From assembly GCA_012295275.1 (NCBI GenBank), contig CM022679.1, positions 17,436,342-17,500,341 of the forward strand: DNA of 64,000 bases. Reading direction: 5' to 3'. Source of the stretch: Chrysomallon squamiferum. Its lineage: Eukaryota > Mollusca > Gastropoda > Neomphalida > Peltospiridae. Below, piece after piece: positions 1 through 17,500 of the stretch. Within the stretch, counting starts at the first letter, position 1, and each line of letters opens with the position of its first letter. Made by a program: the position numbers and the translations under genes. The notes under the pieces were generated by a model, which saw nothing but the letters and a program-made list of their open reading frames with translations, was not told the DNA's origin and searched no databases.

Positions 1-420
1 TTCTTCAACCAGTGACTGATTTCTTTATCATTGTTCTTCTTCAACCAGTGACTGATTTCTTTATCATTGTTCTTCTTCAACCAGTGACTGATTTCTTTAT
101 CATTGTTCTTCTTCAACCAGTGACTGATTTCTTTATCATTGTTCTTCTACAACCAGTGACTGATTTCTTTATCATTGTTCTTCTTCAACCAGTGACTGAT
201 TTCTTTATCATTGTTCTTCTTCAACCAGTGACTGATTTCTTTATTATTGTTCTTCTTCAACCAGTGACTGATTTCTTGATAAATGTTTGTCTTCAACCAG
301 TCACAGATTTCTTGACATCATTCTTCTTCTGCCATTGTATTCTTCTTAAACCATTCACTGATCATGACCATCATTCTTCTTCAATAGTTACTGATTTTTT
401 TATCGTTGTTTTTCATCTTG
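1..420. repeat. 36-bp minisatellite, cut by the window edge
   Basis: Eight or more near-identical 36-bp units, each containing CAACCAGTGACTGATTTC, run from base 1 to about 300 and then decay to about 420. Because 36 is a multiple of 3, one frame stays open (12-470) and would give a 12-residue hydrophobic repeat. No splice context or homology suggests that it is translated. The array continues to the left of the window, so its full size is unknown. Confidence 0.95.
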
Positions 421-3245
<2,825 letters not shown>

Positions 3246-5770
3246 CATATACATACCCACACAAATATATTTGTTTAGTGAAATCGTTATCTCTTTCTCT
3301 CGAGACAACACGCTGTCCTATCCATCAAACTTCACTATAATAAAAATAAATAAATAATATCTAACTTTGACATTTTATGCCTTGTCTGAAAGAAATCTCC
3401 GATCTTCAGTCTTTTCTTATTAAAGAATCATATTAACTTCGTCAAAATGGCCCTCATAAACGAGGATTACATTTGTCTACGTCAAGCCACTTCGATTACC
3501 AACGTATTTCGATCGCAAGGAATAATGATTACAATAGTTAATTTTGCTTCATCTTGGTGCAAATTCGCTTAGTGCAATTGATTAACAAGAAGAGGTTAAC
3601 TGTGAATGTTGCCCAATTTTCTCAAAGTTTAATATCTACTCTCGGAATAGACTTGACAGCTAAATAGATGAGATGGATTAGTATCGTTGTCAGATTACAA
3701 GCCCTCAATCTGACGTAGCAACAGTTCTTCATTATTGTAAATGATTGTAAAAACGATACAAAGTTTTGACAAAAATAATATTTTAAAACACTGAAGACGA
3801 TTAGTCTTAAAGAAAGACAGTATATAAAAAAGCTGTATTTCGCTGAAGTATTTGATTTCACTAAAAAAGGTGAGAAAATAATAAAAGAAAAAAGTAAAAT
3901 ATTTTTAGCGACACTTTTTTTCTATCAGTCTAACAAATATAAGCTGCAGAGGTGGGGAAAAATGGATAAATTCATGATAATGAGATTTTTAATATAGAAT
4001 GTCCGTTCTATCCGAAAAATGATCATTAACAACCATACCACATTATTAAAATACACAGAAAATGTTTTCTTTCAGATATTCCCAATCGATCAGAATTGTT
4101 TTACTTGTCTTATAGTTTCCATAAGCCAAAGATTATATAAAATATAAGTATTTCAAGATGTTTGTAGTTATTGACATTCGTATTTTTTTTCCGCAAATCA
4201 ACCAACATAAACATCGAAATGCAGACGATTCGGCGTCAGCTTTGAATAGCAGAAATACTTGTAAATTGATTACACTTTTATATTTGTACAACCAAAGTGG
4301 TGATTGTATCTCAACAGATGAAAAGTGGGGAACATTTTTTTTTTTTTTTTTTTTCTGAAAGTGAAGAAGAAGAAGAAGAGATACATTAACTTTTACTTTG
4401 AGAGACTTAAAGCAAATGTTCAAGTATTTGAAGTATTCTCTGAGTGTTGTACATTATGGATGATTCTCGGATCAACCGCCTTTCTGATGACAGCCGACAG
4501 CCGTCTGATTGGTCATATGATTTACCAACACGAGATGTGGCGTGATCTAACCCAGACGTCTACACGTAATGGCTGACAACATAATAAGAACATTGGTGAT
4601 TGTTATTGTCATCATCATTAGAAACACTACATTAACAAACACAGATTTCAGATGATGAATATATATTTTCATTATCTTTTTTTCTTCTCCCTTTTTTGTA
4701 TCTCGTTTTTTAGATTGTTAATACCAAAGATTGCCGGTTCTGGCGCCAAATGTATGATTCAGAAATAATTATTTTCATTAATGTTACTGAATAAATTATT
4801 TTGTTATTGATTATTTGTTTTCTGAAGAGAACTAGCGATGTGACCAAACTAAAGTTATAAATATGCTATGTTTACTAATTTATTAAGTAATGTAATATTA
4901 TGACACATCTTCACTACTTGTTCGAATATTAAATTTATCATAATATGTTATTTAATAAATAATCTCTCTCAATTTATTATTCGAAGAATTATTTTAGTTA
5001 GGTTTTTATTCGTTCTTAGTATTTCTTCCCTTTTTCCATATTTCATTTATTTAATTTTTTTTTTTTATTATTAGACTAAAAAAATGAAAATGAAACCAAG
5101 AAAACTTTTAATTATGTCACTTTTTTATTGTAGCTAATTTTGGTTTTAAAACATATATTTTATGAAATAATGCTGACTGGTAATGCAGTATGTCATGGGT
5201 TTCAAGTACATAACGGTGAAGCGCTGTTAGCAGGCCTATTGAAATGTATGTGTAATTGGTTATAAGAAACGCATTATAGATTAATTTAGAATCCTTTGAC
5301 TACTATAAATTATTGTAAGATTAAAAACGAAATTGACATGTGAATAACGATTTTAATTACATAAATAATATTACGGTAATGTAGTTGCCATTTATTTATT
5401 CGTCTCATTACCTTTTCCTTCTATAACAGACGAAATGCAAAGAAAAAGAAAACACACGTTAAAAAGAACTGACAGAATGTAATTAGATACATTGTACTTG
5501 TGTCCAGTCAAAACCGTCGGAACAAAGTAAACAGTTTCAGTGCAACGCTGAATCAGTTTAGGAAATCGGGTACTCTACTTTAAAAGACTGACTCCACATG
5601 ACTTCCTGTCTTGTCACACGGTAACCGTTTCCATTTAAAACAAATTAGTCTCAGGCGGGCTAACTTATACATGAATCGTAATATGTGGGTTTATAACGAG
5701 TGTCGGCAGCAGAAACAACAAACAATCAGACCTGGGGTGAATGTTCGATGATTAAATCTCGAAGCCAAAC

Positions 5771-5804
<34 letters not shown>

Positions 5805-6766
5805 AATAAAATTTAAATTGATTTTTAACAGTCAGTAAAGATATTGTCTAATGGAACATTTTGAACTCCTTGTTAAATTGTTTCCTGCACGATACACTAC
5901 TGTGAGCAGGAACAAAGCTCTAGGTGACTCACATCTGTTTCAGGAAACTAGTAGCGTCTGCCAGTAGCCAATGAACATTGCTGAAGCGTGCTTTTCTAAT
6001 ATTTCCTGACGCCATTTCCGTTTCTTGCGCTACTCTTACAAGAAAATTATATCTATTGCAAGATAATGACAGAGAAGAAAACAAAAGGCTATAATTACTG
6101 ACAAACGCAAGTCTGAAAGTAATATGTATTTAACTTAATATTCTTGATAACAATTAATACTGAATACAGAAAAAGAAGAAAAGGAGAAAGAAGATTTTTG
6201 AAATTAACTCATGCTGGTATTATTATTATTATGTGGATTTGTTTTATCTGGAGTGTAATTATATCGTATACAAACACATCAAAATAAAGGAAAAGTTGTT
6301 TATGTTTTCTTAAGTCTTTATGTTTAAAGTGATTATAACTTTAATAGTTAACACATGATTAGTCCATTGCGTATATATCATGTACATAAGTAACATTTAT
6401 GCTTCTGAGAATATGAGAAATTAGAAAAGGTTTAATGAAATGGGAAAATATATCTACTCCATACTTATTAACCATTTACGTCAAAAATAATAATAATAAT
6501 AATCATAATGATGATGAAAGTAAAGAAGAAAAATTGTACATAACCTGGGTCTATCCACTGTATTTCCATCATGATTTCTCCTTACAAAAAAAAAAAAAAA
6601 AATAAAAAAATAAATAAATAAATAAATAAATAAATAAATCCATATAGGAAAAAAATAAATAAATAAAAAATAGGCAAAACGAAGTCATCTCGATGATTAA
6701 AATGGTGGATCCGTCCTGATTTATTTTAGCAGCAATATGACATAAATTCAAACTAAAGCATTTTCA

Positions 6767-6809
<43 letters not shown>

Positions 6810-7105
6810 TAAGTTTTTTTTATCAAAATGAATTAAAAAAATTATGGTTTGAAATTTACAAAAAGTTAAACAAAACCTACAGTGAATGGACAACTATTTA
6901 ATATATTTTTATAATAAAAATTATTCACTGACAAATATGTGATTGTTTAAGGTGTTAACCCTACTGAAATCCGCTGCTGGCACTGCAAAGGCTATTCTCA
7001 TTAACCAGTCCAGTTTTATTTAATTTTAACTTAAATGTGCTCCTTCTTAATAATATAGTTTGTTTCTGAACATCTTTGACTGACAGTATTCCTAATGTGG
7101 ATGTT

Positions 7106-7142
<37 letters not shown>

Positions 7143-7881
7143 TAATAATAATAATAATATTGAAAAACAGTTATAAAGATTTATATACTTTTACACTTGT
7201 TAAAGTGTTATTAAAATATTAATTATCAGAAAATATAATAATATTTGTTATATATTTCCTTAGTCTCTGTCTTTTGCGACGCCCGGACACTTTTCCGAGT
7301 CCCGACTGTTTTTCAGTAGATATGTTTCTTAGGTCAATATTTTTAAAAATATTATTCCACTGCTAAAGCGAAAAGTCATACCGATTTGGATTTGTTTTCT
7401 CCAAAATAAATAATTTTATGGTACGGCAACTTTATACGATATTATTAAAGATGGCGTCGTCCATTCAGTGCATATTTAAGTTTTATAAACACCGCATCTT
7501 AGTGGAATTTTGAGATCGAATAGATGGTGCGGCTGGTACAAACCGTTACTTTATTTGGATTTCAAACGCAACATTTAAATAAAAATAAAAATTTTAAAAA
7601 ATCATTTTAATGTGAGTTTACGATAAGGAAAATAAGTTTTATTTACATATATCAATGAACTCGATACATTGGTATTTTAGAAAGCCGTGATGCTGGGGCA
7701 ATGCGGGACCACGACCACGTTGTGGTACTCGTGTAATGGATATGAAAAAAGATTGTAAATATGTTATATAAAATTGTCTGTAATTTTGTCCCACTCATGA
7801 GAGGGCACATGCAACGTAGGGATACTTTTTGATCGACAGGTCCCATTGTATTACATCAGTATCAATAATCTTTTTGATTTA

Positions 7882-7927
<46 letters not shown>

Positions 7928-8563
7928 TATAAATAAATGATCAACCTTTCACAAATACATTGACTCGGTCTTGCATAAGATTTGCGCACATGACGTACCG
8001 AAATCAAGCAGTTGATAAAATTGAGTGTAACGGGTAGACTTACAAATGATTAGGCTGACATCAAAATAAATGAAAAAATATTATAACAGCACTGAAAAGT
8101 TATAAAGACTGGAAATTGGCTTGTGTATTTAAAGAAATACAAAATAAATCATTTAACAGGTTAGGCGAGAGAAAAGAAAAGCGGCTCTTGCAAATAGTAA
8201 AATGCTTGCAAGTAATATATTTCTTAAAATTATATTTGATAAAAGATTTACTGAAAATATATATTGAATGTTTTAAAAGCTGTTAATAATTTAAAAGATA
8301 TTGATAATATTTAATAATTTTGAGTAGACAGTTATGTTTAATAATGATGGTAAATGTATTTGTGTATGGATAGCACTCAAATCGAACTGGATGTCTAAGC
8401 AGTGACTTCGTAAATTCTTTTAAAAAGTCCTCCAAAATTAAAAAGAAAGAAAGCAAGAAAGCAAGAAATGGATATTACGAAATTCTTTTATTGTGCCGTG
8501 TTAAATATATCGGTGCGCAGCATTAAAAAGCGTTGATCGAGACAAAGAATAAAACTTCAAAGG
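3246..8563. other. Upstream DNA of the d4 gene, no gene seen
   Basis: No coding exon is supported. Simple repeats include poly-T at about 5771-5803, (AAAT)n at about 6600-6660, (TTA)n at 6771-6809, (AAT)n at 7109-7158 and (AAT)n at 7882-7927. At 7451-7462 an AAGATGGCGTCG matches the YY1-type motif often found at animal transcription starts. It opens a 20-codon frame with no recognisable continuation. The d4 promoter should lie just before 8564, but no TATA box stands out there. Confidence 0.5.
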
Positions 8564-11500
8564 ATGGCTGCTGCAGCTCTGGATGAACATGCTTTTAAGA
8601 AATGGTATTTATTTCATTATTTTTATTCAGTTAATAACCTATTTAAAGATAAAAAGGTAATTCATTCTTGGCTAATATATATTAAATATATTTAGACAAT
8701 ATTTAATTAGCTAAAAAGAAACCATATTTATTTACTTTCAATATGGACGATGTGAATTTTAAATGGTGGCACGGCTTTTGCTATTTCGACTTCCGGTGTT
8801 CAACAAATTTCATAAAGCTCTTGAAAGAACATTATTTGTATCTGTTTATCTGCAATAATACTAAAATGTAGGTTTACTCGTGGAAAATATAAATAATAAT
8901 ACATCCCTAAACCATTTCTCTTGAATTTGATTTGTTTCGCTGCCTGTTACAGTGTTAGTAGCATGGACCAACAGGAACGATAACTTGTAACGGCGCAAAT
9001 TACGTCACGGTAAAAAGCCTCAAGAAGTTTCGCCTATTTAATGGGTTCTGAGAGGGCGAACATTGACAATTTCAAAAGTTAATGCATTAATCTTATTCCG
9101 CATTATACTCTCAGTTTATTATGCATGCATTTACACAAAAATAATCCAGTTTGAAAAGTTTGATTAAGTTGAAAAAAGTAGTTAGAAAAGGCGCTTGACA
9201 TGATACGAACAACCATCCTTACCTTTATCAGTTTAAATCATAAAAAGTTCTGAAAAATGGATGCAAAATAATTTAATTTGGAAGTTTATAAATTTCCGGA
9301 AGCTTCCGATCAAAAAGCACTGTGGCAGCATCGAATGCCGACTAGTGTTTACAAACGTTTAAAAGTAATTTGTGGAAATATGTCATTTAACTCGTACACA
9401 TAGATCTCTATTATTGAGTAGAAATTGCACCAGAGGTCGAAACCTTTTTTTTTTGACATCATACCATCTCATACACATTTTGTACTATATATTTTTTCAG
9501 ATATTATTACGATATCGCCAGCCAAAAAATGAAAAATAATAAAAAATAAAATAAATAATTTTAACACACACTGGCACGTGAATATGAAGATGACTATTGT
9601 CATTAGGTATCATAATGTGGACACATTACTCTGCTAATACTAATTATTTTTAGCTCAGCTAGAAGGGTCAAAGTTTAATCTTTCTAACTGTGTGCATGTC
9701 GTTGCTGGCAATGTCTTATATCAAAAGTTGTGTCCAATAATGTACTTTTTCATGCCTTCAAACAAATTTAGAAAAAAAAATTGGCTGAAAATAAAACCAG
9801 TGTTCACGGGATCAAATGAAAGATCATTCAGTTACCTTTCAAACACTATGGTGTGTCTTCTTTGGTGAAAAGAAGTTCCACGTTTGAAAGTAGCATGTGC
9901 TTAGTGAAATTGCTGTAGATTTTATGTGCAGCTAGAAAGGTCTGGCGCTGTTTAAAATGATTATATTTATATGTTGTTTATATTTTTAATTACTTGTTGG
10001 CTGTTTTTCTTCAGTATTCCTACTTTTAGCGTATACATTATAGCATGTGTGTAGCGAAATCGCATTCTGAAATAAATGAATTAACATTGTTTTGCCGATT
10101 ACTATCTTCCATTTAAAACTGGGGGTTATTTTGATTTCAAAATAAACAAGAATCATAAACATAACAAACTATGCTACATAATAGAACAATGTATTCAGAG
10201 GTATTGATGGAATGCTGAATAAAAATCTAATCACTTTTTACAAATATATAATCATAAATTGATCACTTGTAAAACATTATTTTTGCTTGTTGATAAGCTC
10301 TGTGAGAGAAAATTTCTCTGAACTTTACGCATACATGTAGGCCTACAATGTCTTACTCGATCAAGAAAGATAGTGATTCCTAGCATCCAGAATTGATCAT
10401 TCAGGTTTTAGTTAATCAGATGTTAATGGCTGAAAAGGAGTTATTTTCATGTATGTGCATTTTTAAAATCTATATTGTGGCTAAACAAAAAATATTACAC
10501 CCAGTACACTTTTATATGTTTTAGTTAACATGTGGGAGATTAAATTTCAATAAAGGTCATCTCAAGGTCACGTGTTCCACACAGTCAATTTCAAGGTCAT
10601 AGCAAAGGTCACACGGTCAGTGTACTCCAATATTTTAAACTGAACAGATTTGGAATCCTTGTCATATTGCCTTTTCAACAATACCAATTTTATGAAGATT
10701 GGCCCAGTATTTCCTGAGATAAGAGGGTTCTATGGTTGGTGGTCACACCCATTTTTGCCAAAAATCTCCAAGTTCGGTGGGCCATATCTCCCACACCACT
10801 GATCCGATTGGGCTAAAATTTCAGATTTGGTGCTGTTGGATCCCAGTCAACAAGTATACCAAGTATAAAAATCTGAGACGGTTCGGTTTAACCCATTGGG
10901 TGATTTGACACAGAATGACCCATATATATATATATACATACACACATCACTGTATCTTAACATATTACTACCAATTATTTAATAGAGTGAAAATTGAAGC
11001 TGCTTATGTAAATAAAGTTGTGCTGTTCCATATAAATTGAAAAGGTAATTTTTTTATGGGCTTGGCAAATTTTATTTTATTTTTTTAATTAAAAATGTGA
11101 GATTCAAGCATGTCATTTGAAACCACAGTGTCTATTTGAACTTTTAATCATTCTGCCATGTGTCTTGTTGAAAATTTTGGCATGTTTAACTTAAGGTGAT
11201 AATGATTTGTTTATGGTCCATACAGTTAAATTAGATGAAATTTGTGACTGCTAGAAAAATGTTGCTGATCTGCAGATTTTGAACAAATGAAGTTAAATGT
11301 TTGATCTAAATGAAATACTAGTCTTGGAAGTTAAAGTTACTCAAATTTTTTATTTATTATGTATTTTTTATAACTGAGTTTTTCAAGATATTTGTCTTCA
11401 AGAAAATTAATAATGCATCAGGAATAGCAAAAGGAAACATTTGATAGTGATGCAGTGAGAAAATACGTCTCTTAAGTCACTAATTTTCCAACAAATTTTC

Positions 11501-14500
11501 TTTTTCTTTGTTGCAAAATACACAGACATATCTTTTTATCTCTAGTATGGGGAGTCCACAGTTATATAAAGAAGCAATAGAACAAACAGCAAGTTTCAAT
11601 ACAAGGTTATCCATAGAACGCAAATTACGATTGCCATTCTTGGACTCACAGACAGGAATAGCTCAGATTCATAGCACTCTGTATCAACATTACACTCATA
11701 GACAGCCAGGTTTGTTTATCTTCATTTTCACTTTTTTTTTTCCGTTCATAAATTCACAGCTGAGGCTATATTAATTTGAGACTTTTAAGAATTCTGATGA
11801 GCTTAAATTCATTCTTGATGTAATTGTTAAAAATAAAAATGCAAGTTTCAATAAACCACCTAATTTTGCATTTGAAATGTGGTTTTATTAACATAATATC
11901 TATGCAGTTATTATTCCATAATTTTAATTTTTATAAGTTAGTAATTAATGAAATAATAAGTGAATTTGGTTTTTTCAGGAGATAAACATATATGTGGTCA
12001 GTTGTATTCCTATCCAGCCAAACGTTGGAAGAAGAAGAAAAGATCTTTTTTCACATCAGATCTCAAAGTGGCTCAGGCTGCTGTTCTGGATGCAGATGCA
12101 GGTATTGTTCTATTTTGGCTTGTTGTTCACTTCAAATTTATTAATTCAATATTCGGATATTTAATTGTTATTTTATATTAATGGTAAAAATTGTACTCTT
12201 TCAGTTTATAAGAAAAACAGAAGAAAAATACTTAAATAGGGATGAATTTTTTTTTTTTCACAATGTTTTGAGCTTTTTATGTTTCATTCATAACTTTCTT
12301 TAGTTGTTTTTCATTTTCCTTCAACAACATTTGAAAATTTTAATTAATATTTACAGATCAGATTCCTGAGTTTACAGTTTCACTGCGCAGAAGACGCCCA
12401 CCTGGTAATATTTATAAATCTTACATGAATGTATACTTAGACGCATTTCTACATATTTTTTAAATCTATAATTTGTCAGATGGCAACTTCAGCTAAGACT
12501 TTTGCTAACCTATTAATAGTTTTTACATTTCATTGGTGAATAATTGAGCAAAACAAGATCTTTTTAAAATTGATGATAAAGGTTAATAAATAAAAAAATC
12601 AGTTCTGAACAGATTTATTGTCATAAACTTGCATTTTTTCTTTGAAGCAGTAGTGTTTTCTACTGTGTCATGGTTTCTCATAATGTCATCACGGAATTGT
12701 AACATTCATGATGAAATCAGTTTATTTAAGTTGCAAGGAAAAGCCAGAACAGGGCAGCAGAGGAACAGGCCAGTTATACTAGTTGTTAAGTAATAATTTG
12801 TTTTCATTCATATCTATTTTCCCTGATAGATATACATCATGTAAATTCTGTAGACAGTTCAGCACATCGTCATGGTGATGATGATGAAGACACACAGACA
12901 GAGTCACAGGACCAGTGGTATGAGAATTTTGGGATGTTTGATGAGCCGCCTGATGCTGGAGAAATGGTCGATGATCAATCAGACATAAGTGATTATGAAG
13001 ATACAATAAGGAAAAAGAAAAGGAAGGTCAGTTGTCTTGTCCTAGTGATTTTCATTTTAGCAACAAGTGTAAATGGAAATGGGTCAACTGATAAATCCAA
13101 GAATAAAAGAAAGATATCTATCAAATCACATCTTGAAGCATGAATAAGGTCAGAAAAAAGGTTGTTACAATAAATTTGATGGAGGAAAACAATATAGTGA
13201 CATACATGTTGTTAGTGAGGACTAAGATAAAGTGAACATTATAACATTAACCATATTACATTTGAAGGCTGGATCATAATTAAAAAGGTTGGTTATATTA
13301 TTAATGTAAAATTTACATTTTAGCTCGAAAGGTTTTTATTTAATAATTTCATGATACTTTAAAAATAACAAAGAAAAGAAACATAATCACTTCACAGTAT
13401 ATAAATTTGCAACTTATTATATGTATGTAATTATTAAAATTACAATTACAAAATTTTCATTTTTCTCTGTCAAAAGGCATATCCAAAATTAGCTGTTACA
13501 AGTTGAAAGTTAATTTGTGAAATGTGTAGATAAGATTTATTTAGTTAAACTTAGCTATACTTAATTCTAATGTGTTTATAGCCTGGGCCTGGCAGAGGAA
13601 GGAAGAAGAAACAAGAGGTTGACAGAGACAGTATAATTGATGATAAGGAGAAACCCTATGTGTGTGAATGTAAGCATTGAAAATGGTTTCTTTAATTTAA
13701 TGTATTCTAATAATAGTTAATTTTTTAATGAATTGTTATTACAAACAAATCTTGAATTAAAAAGAATATGCTAAATTAGAAAGCTCAAAAACAACGTGGA
13801 TGAATCATATTCTTCATTAGGTTTGAAATTTCAGTATTTTTAATCAGAGTAACATTTTTTTATTTATTTGATTTAATAACCTTTATGGTTTCAAAAGAAA
13901 TGATAATTATTTTTTTTAAAACATCTTGTAGCTTGTGGTGCTAGATATAAATCACGGCCTGGCCTGCAATATCATTACACGCACTTCCACAATGGAATGA
14001 TGGATGAGGACACAGCATCTTTGTCACCAAAACCACAGACACGCTCCAATGGAGGCAAGTACAGGAAATCCATGCCTCATACTTGTGGATAAAAATCAGG
14101 AATCTTTCATATCTTTATTTCTTTGTTGTACAAAACTGCATGCTGTCGTCTTTTTTTTGTGACTGTTTTTTCTCGTTATAATAGCAGTATTCTTGAGAAT
14201 ATTTGATTCTTATGTTATATCGGCTACTTTTTGTTTAGAAAATCAGTACTTTATAGTCTTTAAATTAAAAAATAATAATAATAATATTAAAGATTATGTT
14301 AATATTTGATTTTTATATTTAAAGTTTTGTACAGTGATACAGACTAATTTGCATTTTACTTAAAAATAAAATTAGGCATGTGAGTCATTATTTGAATATG
14401 TTTAATGCTCTGGTTAATTAATTGAAATCGTTTTCTTTTTTCTCTTTTTAATTATTGTTTTTCCACTTTGTCATTCTCTTTTTTATTTTTGCTTTTTCAA

Positions 14501-17500
14501 AGTTTCACCATTTCCATTTTCTTTTGTTATTTAATATTTTGTTGGTATTTAAAAATATATTACTTATTTTCTCTTTTGCTCAAGTGGTAATCATTATTTT
14601 TATTTTTTAATCTTCTGAGAATAACATAACAATTTAAAATATGTTTGATTATTTTGTTTTAGCATGTTAACACATACTGCTGCATGGATGTTATTAATTT
14701 GTTTTTGTTCTTGGTTCTTATTGAACTGACATAAAGCTTTACAGATTCTTTTAATGGAGTTTTCTTTAATACAGATATTTATCTTCTGCTTTAAATGTCA
14801 GGACAAATCTTTTGAACTTTGTTTTATCGTACATATTTCTATATTATAAATTGGTATATGAAGGAAGAATTCTATAGAAAATTATAAACATAAATTCTTT
14901 TCTTAATTTGTGTAGAAATTCATAGGATGTTTTTAATGCAAGTTTATTACAGGCATATATGTATTTGAGTTCAAATGCAATTTTATTTTGAACTTGTGTT
15001 TTGTTAACTGTTGGCATGCTAATTTGTTTTTTAAATGTGCATGTTTGTTTCAGTTAACTCTTGTAGCAGCAGACAAAATTACTTAACTTAGTAACTAGAA
15101 AGCAGTTTTTAAAATATCTCTATTTTCTGATGATTAAAGATACATATTTGTTAAAATCTTGCATGAAGCACTAAAAATTATATATTTTGCATGATTAATT
15201 AATGTTGTTTGGTCAGAACTTGACATCGTATAGTTTTGAAAAGAAATCAAATTTAAATATTAGTAATTTCATTAGGCATTTAGATATGGTGTCTGTGGCT
15301 CTCCCAAATTATCTTGATTGACATAAATTTTGTTTGCTCATTTAACATGGCAGTTAAAATCTATTAATTTCTTTATTTTTGTGTCGCTTGAAAAGTGTTG
15401 ATTTTGTGTTGGAGAGTGTAATTCATTTATCAGTTGCTTCAGATGTCAGAAACAGAACTCCTCTTCAGTAAAATAGAAATGTTTTATTTTAACAGTTAAT
15501 TATTACTAAATAATTTACAAATAAATGATGTAGTTTTGACTTATTTCTTGTATGGAACCTTGAGCTCCTGTAAATAATTTGTCCATAAATTTTGATTTTT
15601 TTTCTTCTAATAAATACAAATACCTGTAAAATTTTATGTTTGTTTTATTAAACCTTTTGCAAATGTTTTTGTTGTAGATTTAATTGTGTACTTTATAGAG
15701 TTCAAAACATTCTCAACAGATCAAAGTTTGTATCGTTTATGCATTGAAAGTAAATCGATTATACTGAAGTGTGCATTAACCTTTAACTATTATTATTTTA
15801 ATTTTTAATTTTTAATACTGTTATCATTTTCAATATTTTTACTTTTACCTGAATGTGGTTGGTACAGAAATTATGTACTAAAATATTATAGCATTAAAAA
15901 AAAAAAATGAATGTTATAGGTGATTTCTTATCTGAATGATTGATTTTGCTTTTGCAAAGATGTATTTTCTTTCTCCTATATACACTTTTCAGGCGAAACA
16001 AGGTAGCTGCATGCATTTATCTGCATTTGTAACATGGGACATGGGTTGGGCACCCAACAATTATGGTGTTACTGGTATTATGTCACTCAGAGGGAAGACA
16101 TGCAATATTGTTGCACAAGTTGTCATTTGAAGCACGTGGGTGGTTAGGGGGTTATTAATTAAAATGAAATTATAATGTAAGATACTTTTTACTGTTTTTT
16201 AAGTTCAGATTTATAATTTGTTTTTGTTTTTAAATAAATGACATTTTCAGATTCAAGGAATCAAATAAAAATCTGAAAATTTTTGTATTTTTAATGGATG
16301 AAATACTTTTCAAAGGAGAGGTCTTTTGAAATTCCAAAATGGAGCAGATGATAAACAGAAAACTAAATATTTTGAAATGAACATTTGCGATCCTTCTTAA
16401 GTAGTTTTTAATCATACATTAATTTGATATTTAAAAAAAAAAAAAAAAATAACTTATACTACCTTTTTAAAATGGTGATAATTTTAAAAAAAAATACAAA
16501 TGGTGCATTAACAGCAAGCTACACAAATCACTGGATATGCTTGATTTACAAATTTCACATGCCTGTCACATTTTTAATTATTATTTTTTAATCGTAACAA
16601 AATGGATGTGTAATGACATTTTCTTTGAAGTGTCTCAGTGGTACAGTGCCTTTCTCGGTTTGTTTCAGGAGGGAGGCGTGTCTACCGTCGTTAGTTCTTC
16701 TAGTCTTCTCTTTCTCTACCAAGACGTTCATAAAAGGATGTACAGTATGTTTAATATGCTTTAGAAATAAAATTTTCGTCACTTATTCAAATGTCGCTAA
16801 TCATAAATGGCATCCAGCACCTTTCACATACAGTTTAATCTCTTTTTGTTTTTGTTTTTTTGTTTTTTTGGTTGTTGTTTTTTATGACAGAAGGGGGAAA
16901 GAAGTTAAGTGTCAAAAAGTTGTATTAATACACCATCTTCTCATATTCATTTTTGAGGAATTTTTTTGTTTTGTGTTTATTATTTATTTTCATTATTTAA
17001 GAAAGATATTTTTATAGCTAAAATATTGAATTTAAAAGTATTGTAATTTTTATCATGGAATAAAAACTGTGACACTGAAGTTTCTGTTTAATATTTGCTA
17101 TTAATTATGACTGATTTTCGAAGTTCATTGTTGCTCACAAACATTTGGTTTTCCTGTTTTAGCTTTATTGGTGTATGGTGCCATTCATAATTGGTGATTT
17201 TCATTGAAGTAAGTAAAGTTAACAAATAAACTAGGTTTTAATCAGTTCCTGAATTTAGATGGCTATTTAAAATCTGTTTATACACTTGTTCATTTATTTT
17301 ATTTTTTATTTTTTAAAAGATATATTTAAAAAAAAAAAAATAACGTTACTTTTATATATTTTTATTTTTTATTTTTTAAAGAATAGGAAACAGGGTTGCA
17401 TGTTGGGTGGGTTATTTAAAAACCTTTGCTTTAGATTCTTTTTATTTAGTTTACAAAGCTTAGATAGTTCTTTTATAATCCTTCTTTTGCGTAAAAATAC

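Noticed and set aside
7451-7513. Short frame starting at AAGATGGCGTCG as a first coding exon
   Set aside because: Only 20 codons to a stop, with no in-phase donor or recognisable continuation; kept only as a possible YY1-type motif.
15936-16782. Extra exons in d4 intron 7 at TTTCAG sites near 15992 and 16669
   Set aside because: In the required phase both hit a stop within a few codons (TAG), and no known d4 domain is encoded.
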